From contig JAQISU010000169.1 in assembly GCA_029339505.1 (NCBI GenBank), positions 4,518,001 to 4,582,000 on the forward strand: a DNA stretch of 64,000 nt. The letters are read 5' to 3'. Source of the stretch: Unio delphinus (Eukaryota; Mollusca; Bivalvia; Unionida; Unionidae). How positions within the stretch are numbered: the first letter of the stretch is position 1; each line of letters starts with the position of its first letter. The position numbers and the translations under genes were made by a program. Positions 58,472 through 64,000 of the stretch are shown in pieces. Under the pieces are notes generated by a model. It was given only the letters and a program-made list of their open reading frames with translations. It made no database searches and was not told the DNA's origin.

Positions 58472-58980
58472 TTTTACTGCGTAAGAATGCAACCCAGCTA
58501 ACAATATCCGTTTATGTGCGCAAGTTTGATCCAGAATATCTATTTGATTTTAAGGGCAGAGGTCGATTAGGTTGAATCGCTGAGATTCTTTCTTTTCATT
58601 ACCCGCCATATTGGCTATATCGGACTCATCCAAAATCCGGTTTTGACCGGAAAATTAAGTAATATAAAATTACATTTTTCTAGTGCAAACACGAAACTAT
58701 CAAAAAAATACGATTGAAGAACTAAACATAGTAAATAATTTTGTCTGGTACAAATTTCAATACAGCTATGTACGGAGACCAACTGGTTTCCAAACAAGTT
58801 GAGTTTCATCAAAAAGAAAAATATTATAACAAAGGATGAATTAAGCTGCCATCGGCATGAAGAGGTACATACATTGAATATGTGAACATAACTAAGTTTA
58901 TTTAGTGACGAGTAACCGAAAGGAATTTTTTTAGCATGATTTATAGATATAAGGTCAAAGTTACAAATTGTGGCAACATG
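58472..58980 (-). promoter_or_regulatory. Probable USP34 5' UTR / core promoter with a YY1-type site
   Basis: The 500 bases upstream of the USP34 start. In the gene's sense orientation a YY1-type motif AATATGGCGGG lies at 58602-58612, about 135 bases before the ATG, in the orientation usual for YY1 sites near metazoan transcription starts. An in-frame TAA between it and the ATG is consistent with 5' UTR. I see no TATA box. The transcription start is inferred, not seen. Confidence 0.45.
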
Positions 58981-59023
58981 CAAGTAACACTATATCAATT
59001 AAAAAAAAATATAATTAGTGGGT

Positions 59024-59024
59024 A

Positions 59025-59078
<54 letters not shown>
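59024..59078. repeat. (AAT)n tail of LINE copy B
   Basis: About 17 TAA units at the 3' end of the minus-strand LINE, as in copy A. Confidence 0.9.
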
Positions 59079-59079
<1 letters not shown>

Positions 59080-61030
59080 CCTTTGTAAAACGCCTAAGCT
59101 TTAGAAGGTATAAGCGCTTTAAACATCCACAATGATAGGACTAAAGAGAGAAGAAAAAAAAACAGAAGAAAACAAAACATGAAATTGGAAAACATAAAAC
59201 TTACTTAAAACATTTAAGATACAAAACATTATTAGGTCTCTAAGTTTGTTCTTGCAGTCAAAAACGGTGAGTTTTAAGAGAACAAAATGGATCACTGTGT
59301 CTTTGTGTCTAACTAAAATGGGCAATTCGTTCCACATTGCCGGTTCTTGGTTTGCAAAAGGTCCATATAACTTCGTTTTCATAGCGGGAACAATGAGTAA
59401 ACGATTGGCAGAATAGGAGCGTAAATATTTTGCTGGTATATACACATGGGGGATGCCGGATAGGTATGTTGGACTGGAGTCTGTCAGTGAAACGTAGCAC
59501 AGAGAACAAATTTTGTATTTGATTCTGGATCGAATGGATAGCCAGTGTAAGGTACAGAGCAGTGGAGATGTGTGCTCTGAACGAAGTATTCTAAAGATGA
59601 TCCGAGCAGCTGTGTTTTGAACTTTTTGAAGTTTCTGGACTAGATATTGAGACGAACCAGTCAGAACTGAGTTACAATAGTCCAGTCTTGAAAGTACTAA
59701 TGAACACACGAGTGTTTTATTGGCATCAACTAAAAGATATTTGCGAATGGAGCTGATGCGTCTCAGCTCAAGATATGCAGATTTGCATATGTTCATGACA
59801 TGTTGATGTTGGTACAATGTGAGAGTACTGTCCAGAGTAACATCTAGGTTTCGTACTGACTGTGAATTTAATGTTGGTGTTGCTGATAAGAATGACCTCA
59901 GTTTTATCATCATTCATCTGCAGCTTGTTACATGTCATCCATGATTTCACATCAGAAATGCACCTCTCTACTCCATGGATGGTAGCATCAACTTCATTTG
60001 GGTGGCTAGACTTGTATATCTAGGTGTCATCAGCGTACAATTGGTGAGACATTGGGTGATGATCTATGACACTTGTGAGCGGCTGAGTGTATATAATGAA
60101 AATAACAGGTCCAAGAACAGGCCCATGTGGAACACCACAACATAGATCAACTGGGCTGGAGTTTATTTCATTTGCAGATACAATTTGTGTTCTGTTGACT
60201 AAATAGGACATGAACCACAGTAATGCTGTATTCTGAATGACAAATGCATGCTGAAACGGTGAAGTAATATATCACGTTCTACTATGTCAAATGCTGCAGA
60301 CAAATCAAGGAGGGTGAGGAATGTAATCTTTCCACTATCCAAAGCAACGAGAATGTCATTAAATACGTTCAGAAGAGTAGTTTCAGTATCGTGGCAAGGG
60401 CGATATGCAGACTGTACATTGCTAAAAAGACTGTCTAAATTCAAATAAGATATAAGTTCCGTAAGAACAACTTTTTCTATGATTTTTATATGAACAGGAG
60501 ATTAGAAACAGGGCGGTAGTTCTTTAAATCGTTATGGTCAAGTGTTGGTTTCTTCAGCAGAGGATTTACGATGGCAGTTTTGAAACATGATGAGAATTCC
60601 CTCGAGGAGAGAGCGATATTAATAACATCAGTTTGTGAAGGCAATATTGGATCGTAGCATTCAAGCAGCAGTGATGTTGGAATTGGATCAAGTTCACATG
60701 ACCCTGGTGCACTCTTCATCACGATTTTCCGTACTAAATCCATAGAGATAGGTTCAAATGCTCCTAATGGTTGTCGCTGAAATTCTGTATCATAATTGTA
60801 TGTTGACGAGTAAATTGAAATTGTGTTGTCAAGCGAATCTCTACTGGTATGTACTTTGTCACGGAAGAAATTTGCAAATAGGTCCGGAAGGTCTACTGGA
60901 GAGAATGTAGTTGGAAGTGGTGTACATTTGTTCCTTGACATTAGTTCCTTAGTTATCTCGAAGAGCTCTTTGCAGCTAAAACTCTCCGTGATCTTAGTAC
61001 TGTACATGAGGAAATATAGGGCTCCTTACG
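59027..61030 (-). mobile_element. CR1-like LINE (copy B), 5'-truncated, decayed
   Basis: About 2.0 kb containing the 3' part of ORF2 and the 3' UTR. Reverse transcriptase motifs in order on the minus strand: LKNYRPVSNL near 60500, TLLDLSAAFDIVERDILLHR near 60290, GVPHGPVLGPVIFIIYTQPL near 60120 and QLYADDT near 60030 (catalytic YADD). A C-terminal region follows (LVLSRLDYCNSVLTG near 59680; MWNELPILVR near 59330). Frames change several times and stops are present. Truncated 5' near 61030, just upstream of YSTKITESFSCKELF. Together with copy A it shows this family was active in the lineage. Confidence 0.9.
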
Positions 61031-61034
61031 GACA

Positions 61035-61990
61035 AGCATTAACCTATATGTCAACTTGTATAAGGAACTTTGGGGAGTAGAGTAAATCTAATGACAAATT
61101 TGTCCATTGATTCGAATGTTTGATGCACTTGGTAGACAAAGGGAAATTCTTTGGTACATTTCTTGAGCATGGGAATGGTATTAACGGGACAAAAGTGTTT
61201 AGTCTGAAAACGGAAAATGTAAACTTTGTGATTCGTATAGGCTGTGTTGAAAACGGGAGGGGGGTGGGGTGCTACGCGTGCGGGAAATGTAATGTTAACA
61301 TTATTAGACACTAAAACAAACAATTTTAGAGTTGTATCCAGTAACCACCTTATCAGAAGTGAATGTCGGTAAAATACGGACAACGAGACTTCCATGTTAA
61401 AAAGTACCGCAGCACTATATGGACAAGAAATAGAATTGGCTATTCGGCAAGTCATTTGTAATGTCCGTCATACATACATAGCGACAATGTATTGGACCTA
61501 TTTAAGTAACAAAGGGAATTGGAGAGGGGTGACGTCACGGTACCGGACACTTGGGACACAATGGCAACAAGTAGATGACCTGAATACGCGTTACTCTAGG
61601 GACAAATAGAAACATAGACGTGATTAGAGATTTGGTTAGAGATATAGACAGATACATAGACATACATAAAATTTCTAGATAAATCTAGCAAACAAAAAAT
61701 CTATACAAGCAACTTTAAAATATGCAGGCAAGAGAGAATATGTATTTTTTCGAGTCATTTGATGGGCCCAGAAAAAAAAAAACTTTATTTTTATTTTTTG
61801 TTAACATTATTCAGTTAACATATAGTGCATAGCACATATCTTCTTCTCTTCCTCAAATGTCGTCTGACAGGTGGACAGTAAATTAAGACTCGCTTCAGAC
61901 AGCCTTATCTCTCCATATAGATCCTTCGTTTCCTAAAGGCCGTATCTATGATCTTGATAACTGACCATGATGATTTGCAATACGTGTTTT
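61035..61990. other. Intergenic stretch with a CRE palindrome
   Basis: No gene recognised. A perfect CRE core TGACGTCA lies at 61530-61537 in a locally less AT-rich patch. A frame at 61051-61455 (minus) shows no family resemblance. Confidence 0.4.
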
Positions 61991-61992
61991 AG

Positions 61993-62489
61993 TATGGGCA
62001 GCCGTCGCCGCCAAAATTATTTGGAAGCAGAATTCATCATTTCCTTTGTTGAGTTAAATCATTTTATTTCATACTACGTACTTTCATTTAATAATATATC
62101 GTTTGGAACCAGATTTCATTAATCCGTTTTGTTCTTTAAATCATTTTATTTAATACCAGATCATTTCATTTAACGCCACATCATTTGAAATCTGAATTCA
62201 TTATTTCATTTTTGGGGTTCAATCATTTCATTTCATGCTACATCATTTCATATCACACAACATCATTTGGAATCTGAATTGATCATTCCGTTTGTTTGGT
62301 TAAATCATTTTATTTCACACTTGATCATTTCATTTAATACCACGTCATTTGAAACTTACAAGCATCATTCGGTTTTGTTAGTTAAATCATTTCATGTGAC
62401 ACCACATCATTTGGAATCTGGATTGATCATTTCATTTGCTAGGTTAGATCATTTGATTAATGTAATTTTGGCGGCGACGGCTGCCCATA
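61993..62489. mobile_element. 497-bp element: perfect 27-bp TIRs enclosing 82-bp tandem units
   Basis: Left TIR 61993-62019 begins TATGGGCAGCCGTCGCCGCC and continues AAAATTA. The right TIR 62463-62489 is its exact inverse. A 6-bp TTTTAG duplication flanks it (61987-61992 and 62490-62495). The interior is about five and a half units of 82 bases (one shortened to about 62), each starting TTTGGAATCTGAATT-like and containing ATCATTTCATTTAATACCAC-like subrepeats. No ORF of transposase type. Confidence 0.9.
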
Positions 62490-62719
62490 TTTTAGTCAGG
62501 ATTGAACAGCATAGACGATATGTGGGTAGACGACTCTACGTTAGCCGACATCTTGTGACGAGAACAGGTGAATGGAATGAGGTGATTTGCGCTTGTTTAT
62601 AAAGGAAGAGCGGATGGAAAATGTTTCAGACGGATTGAATTCTTTTACCAATCCTAACATACGTTATAAAGTTCAATCAGAGTGGGGAGTATGTCTTCCA
62701 ATCCGAAAAGAGCTGCATG

Positions 62720-62727
62720 TGACGTCA
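62720..62727. promoter_or_regulatory. CRE palindrome TGACGTCA
   Basis: Perfect CREB/ATF consensus, about 100 bases upstream of the small ORF at 62819. A second copy is at 61530-61537. Function inferred only from the motif. Confidence 0.4.
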
Positions 62728-62818
62728 CATTCCCAATATAGTTCCGCTATTGAATCAATGAGATAGCGTTAGAACATGACGGAAACTACGAAGACAATAA
62801 ATTCGAGGTGCACCGGCG

Positions 62819-62980
62819 ATGTCGACGAAGAGTGATGGCAATACAGCAGCTACTAAAACAACCACAGCCATACTTCCAGAAGAGAACGATTTTAATTGGG
62901 ATTTAGCGGCTTTTCTCTCTTCATTAGAATTTGTTCCGGTACCAGAACCTTTGCCTCCTTCTAATTCCTTAAACAGATAG
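62819..62980 (+). CDS. Small ORF of unknown status (53 codons)
   Basis: ATG at 62819 and TAG at 62978-62980. Reads MSTKSDGNTAATKTTTAILP then EENDFNWDLAAFLSSLEFVP and VPEPLPPSNSLNR. It lies about 100 bases downstream of a perfect CRE (62720-62727), with a short overlapping upstream frame from an ATG at 62776. Composition is protein-like, but I recognise no family. It could be a first coding exon read past its donor, a small gene, or chance. Confidence 0.3.
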   Translation: MSTKSDGNTAATKTTTAILPEENDFNWDLAAFLSSLEFVPVPEPLPPSNSLNR

Positions 62981-63246
62981 ATAAAGAAGAATTAGCAAAA
63001 GTTTACTAGATGTTTGCCAAATCAAACAAAACTCAAATTCCTTTTATTTTCCCTGATATACATGTGTAAGTCCGCGAGTGTAGGTCCTTATTATGATTAT
63101 AAAAATCAAAACAAAGAGACCCTAAGGTTATTCGTTCTGGTATGTTCTTTTTAAAAACTTACAATCCTATTTCACAATACATCACTTTAAATGTTCATTA
63201 ACTTCTTCTGTTTTCTGACTCCATCCTTTTTTAAATGTCTTCAATA

Positions 63247-63720
63247 TCACAGCACTTTTCTCGTCTTCTTCTCCCTTGCTTTCTTCTCGTCTTCTTTTCT
63301 TCTCTCTCTGGATGGGTCTGGGCTGGGTTCCTTCTCCTCTTCGCAGTCTTCTACTTCATGTACGAAAGCCCTCTTCTCTTGCTTCTTGGATCGGTCCTCC
63401 TTTTTCCAAGGAGAGTCTGAAGACCCATGTCCCTTCTCTTAACAATGATAACATGTATATTGACCATTGTCTCTTGTCAACACTTGTTTTAATTTGACGT
63501 TGTGGCCATTTAGAAGGCAAATGCTCTTACTTTTGATAGATACAGCAATTATCTTGACTTTAATATCGAAATGAGGGAGTGTAGTCCTTCGGCTTCTCTG
63601 AAGAAACCCTTCCTTTGAAAAGTTTTAATCAGAAGTTCGATCTGTGTTGACTCTTCCAAATTTCTGGCATGATTGAGAGTGAAATGAGTATTCTGAGGTA
63701 AGACATATACCCAATCTATA
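63247..63720 (-). pseudogene. gag-like gene remnant with a broken CCHC zinc knuckle
   Basis: Minus-strand text is protein-like in two overlapping frames. First comes NLEESTQIELLIKTFQRKGF (about 63665-63600), then, after a frame change near 63600, LPHFDIKVKIIAVSIKSKSI and NGHNVKLKQVLTRDNGQYT. Next is a knuckle C-YH-C-(stop)EKG-H-GSSD-S (63453-63412) with exact CCHC spacing, but with a TAA at 63439-63441 and Ser in place of the last Cys. A Lys/Glu-rich tail to TGA at 63247-63249 follows. Retroelement gag and LINE ORF1 proteins have this layout. The family is not identified. Confidence 0.65.
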
Positions 63721-63732
63721 GGGAAAACACTC

Positions 63733-63781
63733 CCCTTACACACATACACGAACGCTCGCGCGCGTGCGTGCGTGTGTGTGT
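63733..63781. repeat. Alternating purine-pyrimidine tract (CA/CG/TG)
   Basis: ACACACATACACGAACGCTC, then GCGCGCGTGCGTGCGTGTGTGTG. The core of about 25 bases alternates perfectly and includes CGCGCG. Confidence 0.9.
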
Positions 63782-63810
63782 AGTTAGTCATTTGACATTT
63801 TGCAATCAAG

Positions 63811-63984
63811 ATGAAACGATCGCAACATTTTCTGAGGAAAGAAAAGAAAGTAAGAGACAGAAATGTAACATATCGCCTGGCTGAAGTCTGGGCTCAAATC
63901 CATGCCAGCGATTTTGAAGATGACATGAGTGAGACAGAATCCAGATCCAGAGAGTCTACGTTAAACCAAAGTCCACCCCAGTAA
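63811..63984 (+). CDS. Small ORF of unknown status (57 codons) near the right edge
   Basis: ATG at 63811, TAA at 63982-63984. Reads MKRSQHFLRKEKKVRDRNVT then YRLAEVWAQIHASDFEDDMS and ETESRSRESTLNQSPPQ: a basic start and an acidic, Ser-rich end. A donor-like AAA/gtaaga lies inside near 63850, so splicing is possible. No family recognised. It may be the 5' end of something continuing right of the window. Confidence 0.25.
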   Translation: MKRSQHFLRKEKKVRDRNVTYRLAEVWAQIHASDFEDDMSETESRSRESTLNQSPPQ

Positions 63985-64000
63985 CTCCTGATAACTACTT

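Overview
This is eukaryotic nuclear DNA from an animal, most likely a mollusc (bivalve or gastropod). The evidence is a conserved metazoan gene cut into 22 short exons with GT-AG introns up to 9.6 kb, an AT-rich background, tRNA-derived SINEs with mollusc-style bodies and AAC-type tails, and CR1-, RTE-, DIRS-, hAT-, pogo- and TTAA-type transposons. I see no bacterial genes or operons.

One host gene is supported. It is the 5' part of an USP34 orthologue (giant ubiquitin carboxyl-terminal hydrolase 34) on the minus strand. The start codon is at 58471 and the reading frame runs leftward through 22 phase-consistent exons to position 1, where exon 22 is cut by the window edge. The joined exons give 1162 residues of the N-terminal region. 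The catalytic USP domain lies beyond the left edge. Distinctive points are an acidic stretch in exon 3, a Gln-rich run in exon 12, a 975-bp exon 14 with an acidic block followed by a His-rich block, and the conserved SAKSEKNMADFDGE segment in exon 16. A weakly supported 36-bp exon 19 leaves the protein shorter than the human one there. Just upstream of the start is a probable 5' UTR/promoter with a YY1-type motif.

The introns are full of mobile elements. Left to right: a 141-bp repeat array with a tRNA-SINE inside it (0.9-2.4 kb); an RTE-like reverse transcriptase relic (4.2-5.1 kb); a second SINE family (8.2 kb); a DIRS-like RNase H/tyrosine recombinase relic (11.4-12.3 kb); an RTE-like 3' end (13.9-14.4 kb); a short-period minisatellite (14.6-15.0 kb); a triple nest of CR1 > non-autonomous hAT-like > autonomous-type hAT (15.4-19.8 kb); a pogo/Tigger copy (27.2-28.7 kb); a TTAA-flanked MITE (29.6-30.5 kb); further 141-bp arrays (22.4, 32.6, 34.9, 35.6, 42.6 and 44.1 kb), four of which end in the same module; a second pogo copy carrying a SINE, a LINE tail and a TTAA MITE (49.9-52.8 kb); a deletion derivative of another pogo-like element (52.8-54.2 kb); and an inverted partner of the TTAA MITE (54.6-55.4 kb).

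Upstream of USP34 (59-64 kb) are a CR1-like LINE relic, a 497-bp element with perfect 27-bp terminal inverted repeats around about five 82-bp tandem units, two CRE palindromes, two small ORFs of unknown status, and a broken gag-like gene with a CCHC knuckle beside an alternating purine-pyrimidine tract.

The most unusual structures are the perfect-TIR satellite element at 61993-62489, the 141-bp array family with its shared terminal module, and two nested insertions for which this window also holds an empty-site paralogue.
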